From an uncultured Acetatifactor sp. (GTDB lineage Bacteria > Bacillota > Clostridia > Lachnospirales > Lachnospiraceae), in contig CAJUJU010000045.1 of assembly GCA_910586835.1 (NCBI GenBank), forward strand, positions 1-35,056: a stretch of 35,056 nt of DNA. Direction: 5' to 3'. The notes below the pieces were generated by a model. That model did not search any database. It was not told the origin of the DNA and saw only the letters and a list, made by a program, of their open reading frames with translations. Below are positions 1 through 7,406 of this stretch, one piece after another. The translations under genes were made by a program, and so were the position numbers. Numbering within the stretch: the stretch's first letter is position 1; each line of letters starts with the position of its first letter.

Positions 1-2
1 AC

Positions 3-593
3 CTTGGATTTTCGGTAGGCGGCAGATTAGTCATTATGGTTGAGAGCCAGTCAACATGGACATTGAACATCATAATACGCGCACTGATGTATCTGATACA
101 GACATATCACGACTTTTTCAAACGTACAAAACAAAACTTGTATGGTTCTAAAAAAGTAGATATACCAAAACCCGAACTATATGTGATTTTTACGGTCAAG
201 GTACTGTATCAAGAGGACGAGAGCAGCATTATCGGGCAGTATATTATTTTCTGTAAAGTGTATAATGAGCAGAGAAAGAAATATGGGCAGACAAAGAAAG
301 CGGTAACAGAAACAATCCGTATTTGTAAAGATAGAAACGTGTTGAAAGACTATCTCGAAAATAAAGAACAGGAGGTTGTGGACATTATGATGACATTGTT
401 TGATGATGAGCAGATTTTGGAAGCATATGCAAAAGATATTGATGACAATGCTACTCATAGAGAGGCGAAAGAAACAGCCGAAAGAATGATTAAAGATGGA
501 GAACTTTCTCTTGAGAAGATTGCACGTTATGTTCCTGCATTATCAATGGAAGAATTAAAGGAACTTGAAGCTGAGATTATGCAGTTAGCGTAA
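3..593 (+). pseudogene. Rpn family PD-(D/E)XK nuclease/putative transposase, 5'-truncated by window edge and internally deleted
   Basis: The reading frame is open from base 3, before the first ATG at 36, and the residues ahead of that ATG (LGFSVGGRLVI) are a conserved part of this family, so the gene starts outside the window. The motif VESQSTW matches the usual 'hEhQS' active-site segment of Rpn-type PD-(D/E)XK proteins, with Ser in place of the common His. The C-terminal half (YNEQRKKYG, then an acidic helical tail ending EELKELEAEIMQLA) is typical of clostridial members. In the middle, 'YVIFT' runs straight into 'VKVLYQ', where relatives as I recall them have a longer stretch containing a TG turn, so an in-frame deletion of a couple of dozen residues is likely. 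These proteins are linked to recombination and mobile DNA. Whether this copy is active is doubtful. Confidence 0.6.
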
Positions 594-627
594 TCAGCAA
601 AACAATTTAATATCAACAAAACAGCGT

Positions 628-671
628 AAAGGCGCATGGAACAGTAAATTGTAAACCATGCGTCTTTTTTA
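628..671 (+). terminator. Intrinsic terminator after the Rpn-like gene
   Basis: Stem 628-639 (AAAGGCGCATGG) pairs with 656-667 (CCATGCGTCTTT) with one G-U pair, and a run of T residues follows. It lies 35 bases after the Rpn-like stop codon and separates that gene from the TnpW-like gene. Confidence 0.75.
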
Positions 672-706
672 CGCGTGCTTGCACGCATTGCCCAACAAGG
701 AGGAAC

Positions 707-907
707 ATGAGCGACAACATTCAGACCAACACCACAGGGCGATTAACGCCCTGTTTGCAAAAGAAAATTGATAAGACAACCTACTTAGTCGAGGTACATT
801 TTTCTGATACGAGTACCCAAAGCGTAAAGGATAAGCTAAAGCGTGTCATTCTCCACGACTTAGAGCATGGGAAACAGGGCAGACCGAGAAAAAGTGATGA
901 AAAATGA
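707..907 (+). CDS. TnpW-like small transposon-encoded protein
   Basis: A 66-residue protein with the look of the TnpW family found in clostridial conjugative transposons: a short polar N-terminus, the core GRLTPCLQKKIDKTTYLVEVHFSDTS, and a helix ending in a lysine-rich tail. The start is set by AAGGAGGA at 697-704, just ahead of the ATG. Its biochemical role is unknown; in relatives it sits near serine recombinases or conjugation genes. Here the next genes are a small unknown ORF and a regulator, so it appears to be an orphan. Its C-terminal tail (HDLEHGKQGRPRKSDEK) differs from the part I recognise best. The call rests on remembered family sequence, not a search. Confidence 0.65.
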   Translation: MSDNIQTNTTGRLTPCLQKKIDKTTYLVEVHFSDTSTQSVKDKLKRVILHDLEHGKQGRPRKSDEK

Positions 908-1061
908 TGAATACGTCCTTGACAAGCAGCAACAGGATAAGCTGAGAAATATGCTTTGTTCTACATATAAAAATTCTCAATCGAATAGCAGCAAAGAGAA
1001 AGAAAAAATTTCCCTTGTGTGCATCCAATCCTACGAAAACTGTGATATAATCAGAAAGTGA
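897..1061 (+). CDS. Small unknown ORF overlapping the TnpW-like gene
   Basis: An open frame of 54 codons from ATG 897 (or 64 codons from ATG 867) that overlaps the end of the TnpW-like gene, as in translational coupling. The product is polar, rich in Lys, Ser and Asn (KNDEYVLDKQQQDKLRNM), with two Cys residues near its C-terminal half. I do not recognise it. It could be a real small cargo gene, or the decayed start of a recombinase that has lost its remainder. No separate ribosome site stands out beyond the upstream purine-rich sequence. Confidence 0.3.
   Translation: MKNDEYVLDKQQQDKLRNMLCSTYKNSQSNSSKEKEKISLVCIQSYENCDIIRK
1046..1051 (+). promoter_or_regulatory. Possible -10 element for the XRE regulator
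   Basis: A perfect TATAAT preceded by TGTGA lies about 145 bases before the regulator start. No good -35 box was found at the usual spacing, so this is only a candidate. The leader that would follow contains two copies of the 12-mer CAAAATCAGACG at 1076-1087 and 1173-1184. Confidence 0.35.
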
Positions 1062-1196
1062 AATTTTATAAACCCCAAAATCAGACGAATAGCAAAAAAA
1101 GCAGCAGTTGCAACAAATAGTTGCCATATAGTTGGTAGAGTGCAACAGGATAAATCGGTATAGTATTGCTATCAAAATCAGACGGAGGTTTGTAAT

Positions 1197-2174
1197 ATGA
1201 ATGAAAATCAATTAGCTGAAAATCTTATGAACTATCGTAAAAAGAAAGGATTGTCACAGGAAAAAGTTTCTGAATATTTAGAGGTCAGCCGTCAAGCTGT
1301 AACCAAATGGGAAGCTAATACTTCCAGACCAAGTTCTGACAATCTAATCAAGTTAGCGCAATTATTTGAAGTTGATGTTGATACATTGTTGGGGAATGGG
1401 GACAGGGAAAAATCATCAACGCAAGGGGAAGTGTCAATAGGAAAAATGCCATGGGTATTTATAGGAATATCTGTGTTATGTATATTGGCATATATAATTC
1501 ACAGTGTATTAACGGATATTTTTAGTATTGGGATATTTATATGTATGTTTATTGTATGCATTCCAATACAACTATTCCTGCATGCTTATTTTTCCAATGC
1601 AATAAAAAATGATTTTTTTAATGGGATTGCGGGGTTTGATGATAAAATAGAGTATAATATTTGCGAAGTGAAGAAACTGCTGGCACAGATTGATTTGCAT
1701 ATTGGAATCTTGTCTACTGTATCTATTTTTCTGCTCAGTGTGATAAATGGATTAAATTTGAAAATGCAATGGTTCAATGGCATTCTGATTGTTGTATATA
1801 TACTGAACTTTATCACCAGCATAGAAATGAGCAACTACAAAATGACAGATAAAATTTATCGCAGGGAAGATGACAGGAAACGCGCCAAACGCAGTATTCC
1901 AGTAACTGTAATCTATACCCTGATATTATGTGTTGGAATAGGAATGACGGGTATCGTTTTCGAAGTGAGAGGAATTGAGAATAATACACTGGCTGCAATG
2001 AAAATATGTGGATTGCTGATTTTGGGCATAATGTGTGCAACAATAGGATTTTTAGTTGAGAATCACAAAATAAAAAAATGGAATCCTGCGAATACAAACT
2101 ATAAAACAAATATAGTAGTCATAATCAGTGTATTTATATGTGTAATAATGTATGGATTTATGTGGGTTGTATAA
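1197..2174 (+). CDS. XRE-family transcriptional regulator with membrane domain
   Basis: A 325-residue protein. Residues about 5-60 form a Cro/CI-type helix-turn-helix (LSQEKVSEYLEVSRQAVTKW), which is common in orphan clostridial regulators. After a short linker, from about residue 82 on, there are several hydrophobic segments (roughly 82-98, 103-125, 163-182, 190-205, 233-257, 265-285 and 300-322), so the protein is probably anchored in the membrane with the DNA-binding domain inside. The start is supported by GGAGG near 1184-1188. It may control its own operon or the nearby GNAT gene; the sequence does not show its signal. Low GC matches the surrounding accessory DNA. Confidence 0.8.
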   Translation: MNENQLAENLMNYRKKKGLSQEKVSEYLEVSRQAVTKWEANTSRPSSDNLIKLAQLFEVDVDTLLGNGDREKSSTQGEVSIGKMPWVFIGISVLCILAYIIHSVLTDIFSIGIFICMFIVCIPIQLFLHAYFSNAIKNDFFNGIAGFDDKIEYNICEVKKLLAQIDLHIGILSTVSIFLLSVINGLNLKMQWFNGILIVVYILNFITSIEMSNYKMTDKIYRREDDRKRAKRSIPVTVIYTLILCVGIGMTGIVFEVRGIENNTLAAMKICGLLILGIMCATIGFLVENHKIKKWNPANTNYKTNIVVIISVFICVIMYGFMWVV

Positions 2175-2361
2175 GATGTGTGGAGTATTTTTTTCATCCT
2201 TTTTATTTTCGCAAACCACTGGCACAGCGCAGAAAGCATGATAACAGAACAGGGTAAAGCATAGAGGGAAAGAAATTTCATGGAAATTTGATAGAAATAG
2301 AAATGTGATTGCGGCATGATTTCAACCGGATAATTTGAAGAAATGGAGGATACATTTTTAT

Positions 2362-2781
2362 ATGGAGTATAAAGAAAATATCTTGGGCTACGAAGATTAT
2401 TGCAGGCTTAGAGAAAGTGTGGGGTGGCTGAATTTTTCAAAAGTGCAGGCAGAGAAATCACTCAACAATAGTGTATATACAGTGGTTGCATTGAAAGATA
2501 ATCAAGCTGTGGGAATGGGGAGATTGATTGGTGACGGAATGTATTACATGATAGTTGATGTTGTGGTACAGCCTGCCTGTCAGAAAATGGGTATCGGGAG
2601 TAGAATAATTGATATGATAAATGAATATGTAGAACGGGAAACACCAGGCGGAGGACGTTCCAGTATACAGTTGATTGCAGAAAAAGGAAAAGAAACATTT
2701 TATGAGAAAAGAGGATTTAAGACAATCCCTCATGAATTTTGTGGTTCAGGTATGCGGAAAATTACTCATAAGGAAATTTGA
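2362..2781 (+). CDS. GNAT-family N-acetyltransferase
   Basis: A 139-residue acetyl-CoA-dependent acetyltransferase fold. The acetyl-CoA binding loop is visible as VVVQPACQKMGIGSRII, matching the Q/R-x-x-G-x-G/A motif, after the strand YYMIVDVVV. The C-terminal YEKRGFKTIP is the usual strand and turn that closes the fold. The ATG at 2362 is preferred because GGAGGA lies at 2345-2350; an earlier TTG at 2335 is upstream of that site. The acceptor substrate cannot be told. It is the last AT-rich gene before the change in composition near 2781. Confidence 0.85.
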   Translation: MEYKENILGYEDYCRLRESVGWLNFSKVQAEKSLNNSVYTVVALKDNQAVGMGRLIGDGMYYMIVDVVVQPACQKMGIGSRIIDMINEYVERETPGGGRSSIQLIAEKGKETFYEKRGFKTIPHEFCGSGMRKITHKEI

Positions 2782-2979
2782 ATTGATCAGCCTCGTGCCA
2801 GTGCCCTTTGCAGGAGAGCCGGGATCTGCCGCCAGGAAGATGATTCTCCCGTCGAGCTGCAGGATTTCACAGCTCATCCAGTATTTCCCGGCAGGACCAG
2901 TCGTATTCCCCAACGATGGACTGGAAAAAGAGGCGCCGTACTGTATCATGTATCAGTAGATCTTCAGGAACTGCCGTCT

Positions 2980-3300
2980 TCAGGGAAGGTACTCACTGAC
3001 TTGGCTTTTCAGTAGTTCCTGCAATTCCGGGTCCATGAATCCGTAGTCGTCATGGATATAGAGGCAGATCACTTTTTTGCCGGAGATAATGTCGGCATAT
3101 TTCTCCGTTATCCTCCGCAGATGCTTTTTTTCCATACAGAAGATCAGATCAGCCCATCCCAGCAGCCCGGGAGTGACTTTGATTCGGGCGTTCTGTTCGG
3201 TTCCTGCGGAGCGGGCCCTGTGCCCGTGATAGCCGTCGAAGAGCTTTTCCGCAGTCAGGCTGCGCCGTTTATTCTGGCTGCACAAAAATAACAGGTTCAT
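2980..3300 (-). CDS. Low-molecular-weight protein-tyrosine-phosphatase-like protein
   Basis: A 106-residue protein of the small phosphatase-like family. The N-terminus MNLLFLCSQNKRRSLTAE corresponds to the phosphate loop of low-molecular-weight tyrosine phosphatases (C-x5-R-S), here CSQNKRRS. The later segment DLIFCMEKKH matches the helix after the loop, and the total length fits the short subfamily rather than the 150-residue classical enzymes, which carry a catalytic Asp in a DP motif near the end; a DPEL is present near residue 91. Activity is uncertain. Transcription likely starts from the minus-strand promoter at 3394-3422. Confidence 0.75.
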   Translation of the reverse strand: MNLLFLCSQNKRRSLTAEKLFDGYHGHRARSAGTEQNARIKVTPGLLGWADLIFCMEKKHLRRITEKYADIISGKKVICLYIHDDYGFMDPELQELLKSQVSEYLP

Positions 3301-3320
3301 TTCATCACCATGAAGATTTC

Positions 3321-3338
3321 CATAAGGGTTTCCTTATG
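3321..3338. repeat. Perfect inverted repeat in the leader of the phosphatase-like gene
   Basis: CATAAGG at 3321-3327 and CCTTATG at 3332-3338 flank a 4-base loop. It lies between the proposed promoter (3394-3422) and the start codon at 3300, so it could form a hairpin in the leader or be an operator. There is no T run that would make it a terminator. Confidence 0.4.
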
Positions 3339-3393
3339 CAAGGTTGTCATTTAAAATGCTGCGTCAACAATCACGGTATATATCGTCATACTC

Positions 3394-3422
3394 ATTTTAT
3401 CATTGTTGTTTTCCGGGTTCAA
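3394..3422 (-). promoter_or_regulatory. Sigma-A type promoter for the phosphatase-like gene
   Basis: On the minus strand TTGAAC (3417-3422) and TAAAAT (3394-3399) are separated by exactly 17 bases. This points to a leader of about 85 bases before the start codon at 3300. Confidence 0.6.
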
Positions 3423-3520
3423 GCCTTTTCACAAACCATGGTTTCAACGGTTACTTGACATGACATGCCCGGATTGGGGTGCATTTTGTGCCAATGACAG
3501 TCTGCTGGAGTAAAACAATG

Positions 3521-3674
3521 GCAGCCAATTTTTCAGAGATACAGGAACTTTTGCAACAGAAGGCAGACTATCAGGCCAGATTAAATCTTATGCTGGAACC
3601 CCTGCGGGGAGACGCGGTATCCGAATTCAAGGGTCGCCTGGGGTGCTTTATGCTTAACATTGGATCTGTCAAGG
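3521..3674 (+). pseudogene. Gene remnant with a FSEIQELLQQKADYQARLNLM segment
   Basis: The frame opening at ATG 3521 encodes a segment that resembles the start of small clostridial proteins found beside nucleotidyltransferase or Fic-type genes (EIQELLxQKADYQARLNL followed by PYDGTPEIK). Here the match stops after LNLM and is replaced by an unrelated sequence that runs on into the 3' end of the convergent AraC gene. I therefore read it as a truncated or rearranged remnant. The family link is from memory and could be wrong. The rest of 3301-3520 holds only the promoter and hairpin described separately. Confidence 0.35.
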
Positions 3675-4574
3675 TTAAGCTTTCTTTTTCCGGTATTCGG
3701 TGGGTGTTAAATGATAGTGCTTTTTAAATAACCTGCAAAAATAGTCCACATTATGAAATCCTGTTTCAGTAGAAACAGTGACGATTTTTTTCTCGGTTTT
3801 GGAAAGTAGCAGCGCGGCTTCATTTAAGCGGTAGCTGATCAGGTAATGGATCGGCGTAAGGTGTAAAAATCTGTGAAAAAGATTTAATGCGGTGCTTTTG
3901 CTGACCCCTGCGCAACCGGCAATGTCGTCCAGTAAAATATCCTGTGGATAATTCTGGTGAATATACTGCATCATTAGCTGTAATCGTGCCTGAGAAGAAG
4001 CCGAATTCTCCGTACTGCATTGTGTTTGTGAAAAATCTGCATTTTCATAAAGCTCCAGCCAGAGTTTTTGCAGGAGGGAGGCGGTAGCCAGTTCCCTGGA
4101 GGAGGCGCGGTTCTGTACGGCTATGATCTGCTTTATAACGGCCAAAGCCTCCGCCTGCCAGTCGGTTTCTGCCTGGAAAATCTGAAAAGCCAGAGAAGAA
4201 GATATCACAGGCAGGACATATTTCTGATAGAGAAAGCTGTCCTGTGGGGCGATGAAAGACGGCATACATACAAAATTCGGAATAATGGCGTCGGCGGGAG
4301 AATAAAAGCGGTGGAGGATTCTGGAGTTGATGAAAATGCCGCTGCCCGCTGATAATGCAAACTGTTTTTCACCGACCCAGAAGGTAACGGTTCCTGATTC
4401 AAGATAAACAAATTCCAGTTCGGTATGCCAGTGCCACTCAATACAGTTAAAATCAAACAGTGCCAGATTTTCATAATAGAAATGAAACGGATAACTGCTG
4501 CTGCCATGCTGGATCGTTTCCATCAAATTTTCATCTGTAGTAATTCTGCTATAGTTGGCATCAAAATTCATCAT
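3675..4574 (-). CDS. AraC-family transcriptional regulator
   Basis: A 299-residue regulator. Residues about 20-110 form a cupin-like ligand-binding domain (CIEWHWHTELEFVYLESG), and the C-terminal 100 residues contain two helix-turn-helix units of the AraC type (LDDIAGCAGVSKSTALNLF and the recognition segment GFHNVDYFCRLFKKHYHLTP). The ATG at 4574 is chosen because AGGGGAT lies at 4581-4587, six bases away; the longer frame would start inside the promoter region. The divergent neighbour is an MFS transporter, which is a natural target. This architecture usually senses sugars or other small molecules; the ligand is not known. Confidence 0.9.
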   Translation of the reverse strand: MMNFDANYSRITTDENLMETIQHGSSSYPFHFYYENLALFDFNCIEWHWHTELEFVYLESGTVTFWVGEKQFALSAGSGIFINSRILHRFYSPADAIIPNFVCMPSFIAPQDSFLYQKYVLPVISSSLAFQIFQAETDWQAEALAVIKQIIAVQNRASSRELATASLLQKLWLELYENADFSQTQCSTENSASSQARLQLMMQYIHQNYPQDILLDDIAGCAGVSKSTALNLFHRFLHLTPIHYLISYRLNEAALLLSKTEKKIVTVSTETGFHNVDYFCRLFKKHYHLTPTEYRKKKA

Positions 4575-4604
4575 TAAATCATCCCCTAAAAGAAGTTTTA
4601 AGAT

Positions 4605-4634
4605 ATTGTACAATAAAAATCGGATATAAATCAA
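4605..4634 (-). promoter_or_regulatory. Promoter of the AraC regulator gene
   Basis: Minus-strand TTGATT (4629-4634) and TACAAT (4605-4610) with an 18-base spacer. The -35 box touches the palindrome at 4634-4652, so binding there could block or recruit polymerase. Confidence 0.6.
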
Positions 4635-4652
4635 TGAAAACACGATTTTCAT
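4634..4652. promoter_or_regulatory. Palindromic operator candidate between araC-type and MFS genes
   Basis: ATGAAAA at 4634-4640 and TTTTCAT at 4646-4652 form a perfect inverted repeat around CACGA. It lies between the minus-strand promoter and a plus-strand TATAAT at 4657-4662. It is placed well to control both divergent genes. The half-site also resembles catabolite-response (cre) sequences, though the central spacing is not the classical one. Confidence 0.5.
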
Positions 4653-4656
4653 GTTA

Positions 4657-4662
4657 TATAAT
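4657..4662 (+). promoter_or_regulatory. -10 element of the MFS transporter gene
   Basis: A perfect TATAAT directly follows the palindrome at 4634-4652. No good -35 box is seen at the right distance, as expected for a promoter that depends on an activator such as an AraC protein. Confidence 0.45.
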
Positions 4663-4731
4663 CCGGTAATGGAGTTTCAAACAGAAAACGGAAAAAATCA
4701 AAACGGGAAAAGGAAAGGAAACGAAATTACC

Positions 4732-5913
4732 ATGCCGGACTATGGAAAAACGAAAAAAGCCTGCTACCTGGGATTTATCACACAAGCAATCACAGCGAAT
4801 TTTGCACCGCTGCTGTTTTTAAAATTTCATCATGATTATCAGATTTCTCTTGGAAATATCGCATGGATATCCACCTGCTTTTTCTTTACGCAGCTTCTGG
4901 TGGATCTGTTCTGTGCGAAATTTGTGGACAGGATCGGATACCGTGTCTGCATTGTAGCAGCCGAGGTGTGCTCTGCTGCTGGTCTGATTGGACTGGCATT
5001 TCTGCCGGATATTTTACCCAATCCGTTTATGGGGATAGTCTGCAGTGTGATTATTTACGCGGTTGGAAGCGGACTGATTGAAGTGCTGGGCAGCCCTGTT
5101 ATGGAGGCATGTCCCTTTGAAAATAAAGAAGCCACAATGAGCCTGCTCCATTCCTTCTATTGCTGGGGAGCAGTGGGGACGATCCTGATCTCAACCCTGT
5201 TTTTCCTGCTGTTTGGAATGGACAGCTGGAGGTGGCTGGCTGTGTTATGGGCTTTGATTCCGGCGGTGAATATCTATTATTTTGCCACATGCCCCATTAA
5301 ATATTTAGTGGAGGAAGGGGGAGGAATGGGGATTCGGGAACTGTTTCGGAAACCCCTGTTCTGGCTCGCAGTCTGTCTGATGGTCTGCTCCGGTGCGTCA
5401 GAGCTTGCCATGGCGCAATGGGCGTCGGCTTATGCGGAAGCGGCATTGGGCCTGTCGAAAACGGCAGGAGATCTGGCGGGCCCCTGTATGTTTGCGGTGA
5501 CAATGGGGATCAGCCGCATGATTTTTGGAAAATACGGTGACAGAATGGACTTGATGAAATTTATGACGGGTTCCGGTGTCTTATGTGTGGTATGTTATCT
5601 GCTGACATCCCTGTCCGCAAATCCATTGGCGGGCTTGGTGGGCTGTATCATGTGCGGCTTTTCCGTGGGAATCATGTGGCCCGGCACAATCAGCATTTCC
5701 TCGGAAAGGTTTCCTGCGGGCGGGACTGCCATGTTTGCGCTTCTGGCCATGGCAGGGGATCTGGGCGGCAGCATCGGACCGGGCATTGTGGGCCGCATCA
5801 CGCAATACACAGGAGATAATATCCGCGCAGGTATGGGAGTGGGGCTTGTATTTCCGGTGATTTTGCTGGTGATGCTTTTTATCCTTGGCAGGAAAAAACC
5901 ACGGTCATTTTGA
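4732..5913 (+). CDS. Major facilitator superfamily transporter
   Basis: A 393-residue polytopic membrane protein with about twelve hydrophobic segments in two halves, separated by a charged loop near residues 195-205 (KYLVEEGGG). The loop FVDRIGYR after the second segment matches the MFS signature between helices 2 and 3, and GKYGDRMD is its counterpart in the second half. The ATG at 4732 follows an AAGGAAAGGAA stretch at about 4710-4720; an in-frame ATG at 4651 lies in the promoter. It is divergent from the AraC regulator and probably controlled by it. The substrate may be a sugar or drug; the sequence does not decide. Confidence 0.85.
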   Translation: MPDYGKTKKACYLGFITQAITANFAPLLFLKFHHDYQISLGNIAWISTCFFFTQLLVDLFCAKFVDRIGYRVCIVAAEVCSAAGLIGLAFLPDILPNPFMGIVCSVIIYAVGSGLIEVLGSPVMEACPFENKEATMSLLHSFYCWGAVGTILISTLFFLLFGMDSWRWLAVLWALIPAVNIYYFATCPIKYLVEEGGGMGIRELFRKPLFWLAVCLMVCSGASELAMAQWASAYAEAALGLSKTAGDLAGPCMFAVTMGISRMIFGKYGDRMDLMKFMTGSGVLCVVCYLLTSLSANPLAGLVGCIMCGFSVGIMWPGTISISSERFPAGGTAMFALLAMAGDLGGSIGPGIVGRITQYTGDNIRAGMGVGLVFPVILLVMLFILGRKKPRSF

Positions 5914-5938
5914 AACAGGGAGGAAATTTTTTCTGGAA

Positions 5939-5966
5939 TGAACCTTTTCATACAGGCGCCCGTCTA
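5939..5966 (+). promoter_or_regulatory. ECF-type promoter in front of the ECF sigma factor gene
   Basis: TGAACC at 5939-5944 and CGTCTA at 5961-5966 are separated by exactly 16 bases. This matches the general form of promoters read by ECF sigma factors of Gram-positive bacteria (AAC-type -35, CGTC-type -10), so the sigma factor encoded next probably activates itself. Confidence 0.7.
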
Positions 5967-6014
5967 TATAAGTGAAACCGGTTTTCATCACTGACAGATC
6001 AAAGAGGTGAGGAT

Positions 6015-7286
6015 GTGGATGAATTTGAAAAGCTGCTGGAAGCAGAGCGGGTATCTGTGGAGCGGTTTGTGCGATTTCGCATGAGCTCGAAAGCGGATGC
6101 GGACGATGTGCTGCAGGAAGTTTACCATGCTGCCTGCCGGAAATTCCTTCAATTAAAAAACAGAGATTCCTTCAAAGCGTGGATTATCAGCATTGCCAGA
6201 AATAAATGTAATGACTATTTCAGAAAGAAAGCGGCGCAGTGTGAAATCCCCATTGAGGAGATAACGGAAAGGGAACTGGCAGACAGCAGATACGGTGCTT
6301 CCGTGGTCACTGCAGTAAGAGAAACTTTGGACTTACTCGGTGATAAAGACAGGCAAATTCTGTATCTTTATTTTTGGAAAGAACTGCCCCAGGCTGAAAT
6401 TGCAAAACAGCTGGATATTCCTGTGGGGACGGTAAAGAGCAGGCTGCATACGGCAAAACAGAATTTCAAAAACAAATATCCATATTACTCCCGGGTATTG
6501 AAAGGAGAAAACAAAGTGAAAAAGTTACCCGAATTGATTCCCGAATACAAGATTGAAGCAAGCGCCGAAGCCCCTTTTTCCGTTAAGTGGGAAGAACTTA
6601 TGGGATGGTTCCTGGTTCCCAGAATCGGTGAAAAAATGTCCTGGGGGATGTATGATATTCCTTCGCGTAAATGCAGCCATGTATATGATATGCAGGTTAC
6701 CGGAAAAGCCAGGGTTCACGGCATCGAAGGGGTAGAGCTTACGGCAAGGGAAGCATCCTACTCGGATAAAAACGAAGTGATCAACCGCACCTTTGTTGCC
6801 CAGCTTACAGATACCCATTGCCGCTTTCTGGCAGCGCTCAGAAACGATGGCGACATTCGGAATTATATTACTTTCCTTGACGGGGATGAATTTATGCCTA
6901 ACTGGGGCTTCGGAGAGGATAATTGCGGCAACGAAACCAATCTGGCGGCCAAAGGCCTCATTCAGAGAGTGGGAACATCTGTTACAAGTGCCAATCAGGA
7001 TTTTCTTCTGGATATCGTTGGCAGATATACTGTTACGATTGGCGGCAGGAGCTTTGACACGGTGTGCGTGATGGATATTGAAACCTATAATTGCGGCGTG
7101 GTTTCCGAGCAGTTTCTGGACAAAGACGGAAAGACGATTCTGTGGCGCAGGTTCAATCGGGATGATTGGGCGATCCAGCGTTATCTGAAAAAATGGAGTG
7201 AACAGCTGCCGGAAAACGACAGGCTTACCGTAAACGGCACAACCTATGTTCATTGGTACGATTGTATCACCGATTATATTTTATAA
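6015..7286 (+). CDS. ECF-type RNA polymerase sigma factor with a large C-terminal extension
   Basis: A 423-residue protein. Residues about 8-75 are sigma region 2 (KADADDVLQEVYHAACRKF and ARNKCNDYFRKK), and about 100-155 are region 4 (LPQAEIAKQLDIPVGTVKSR). The remaining 260 residues are a soluble domain with no membrane segment and several Trp and Cys residues, for which I know no function. The GTG at 6015 is taken as start because GAGGTGAGG precedes it; ATGs at 6013 and 6019 are in other frames. An in-frame GTG at 6516 is preceded by AAGGAG, so the C-terminal domain might also be made alone. No anti-sigma gene is adjacent, which suggests that the extension controls the sigma part. Confidence 0.85.
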   Translation: MDEFEKLLEAERVSVERFVRFRMSSKADADDVLQEVYHAACRKFLQLKNRDSFKAWIISIARNKCNDYFRKKAAQCEIPIEEITERELADSRYGASVVTAVRETLDLLGDKDRQILYLYFWKELPQAEIAKQLDIPVGTVKSRLHTAKQNFKNKYPYYSRVLKGENKVKKLPELIPEYKIEASAEAPFSVKWEELMGWFLVPRIGEKMSWGMYDIPSRKCSHVYDMQVTGKARVHGIEGVELTAREASYSDKNEVINRTFVAQLTDTHCRFLAALRNDGDIRNYITFLDGDEFMPNWGFGEDNCGNETNLAAKGLIQRVGTSVTSANQDFLLDIVGRYTVTIGGRSFDTVCVMDIETYNCGVVSEQFLDKDGKTILWRRFNRDDWAIQRYLKKWSEQLPENDRLTVNGTTYVHWYDCITDYIL

Positions 7287-7296
7287 TGACAAGACA

Positions 7297-7321
7297 GGGC
7301 GGAATAAATTCCGCCCTTTTT
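7297..7321 (+). terminator. Intrinsic terminator after the sigma factor gene
   Basis: GGGCGGAA (7297-7304) and TTCCGCCC (7309-7316) form a perfect stem with a 4-base loop, followed by five T residues. It lies 10 bases after the stop codon. Confidence 0.85.
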
Positions 7322-7324
7322 GTG

Positions 7325-7353
7325 TTGTAATGCTTATTATATTTAGCTATACT
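7325..7353 (+). promoter_or_regulatory. Sigma-A type promoter for the exonuclease gene
   Basis: TTGTAA (7325-7330) and TATACT (7348-7353) with a 17-base spacer, immediately after the preceding terminator. Confidence 0.7.
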
Positions 7354-7406
7354 AAGAGCAGACAGATTTACGCGAGAATCCAAAGACAAGACAGAGGAGA
7401 TACACA

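Larger units (their letters stand above)
1..2781. mobile_element. AT-rich accessory island with transposon remnants
   Basis: This stretch is clearly richer in A and T than the sequence after it and carries cargo typical of mobile DNA: an Rpn-like nuclease fragment, a TnpW-type small transposon protein, an orphan membrane XRE regulator and a lone acetyltransferase. No integrase, relaxase or complete recombinase is visible and no clear element ends were found, so the boundaries are arbitrary on the left (window edge) and compositional on the right. It is best read as a decayed or partly sampled element. Confidence is limited because composition was judged by eye. Confidence 0.35.

Noticed and set aside
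2746..2949. A 67-codon minus-strand frame in the gap after the acetyltransferase
   Set aside because: No family resemblance or ribosome site was seen, and it overlaps the acetyltransferase end; it may be the remnant of a chromosomal gene but this cannot be supported.
4651..4731. Earlier in-frame start of the MFS gene at 4651
   Set aside because: The ATG overlaps the palindrome and -10 element and would add a hydrophilic tail not expected in this family; the ATG at 4732 has a purine-rich site before it.
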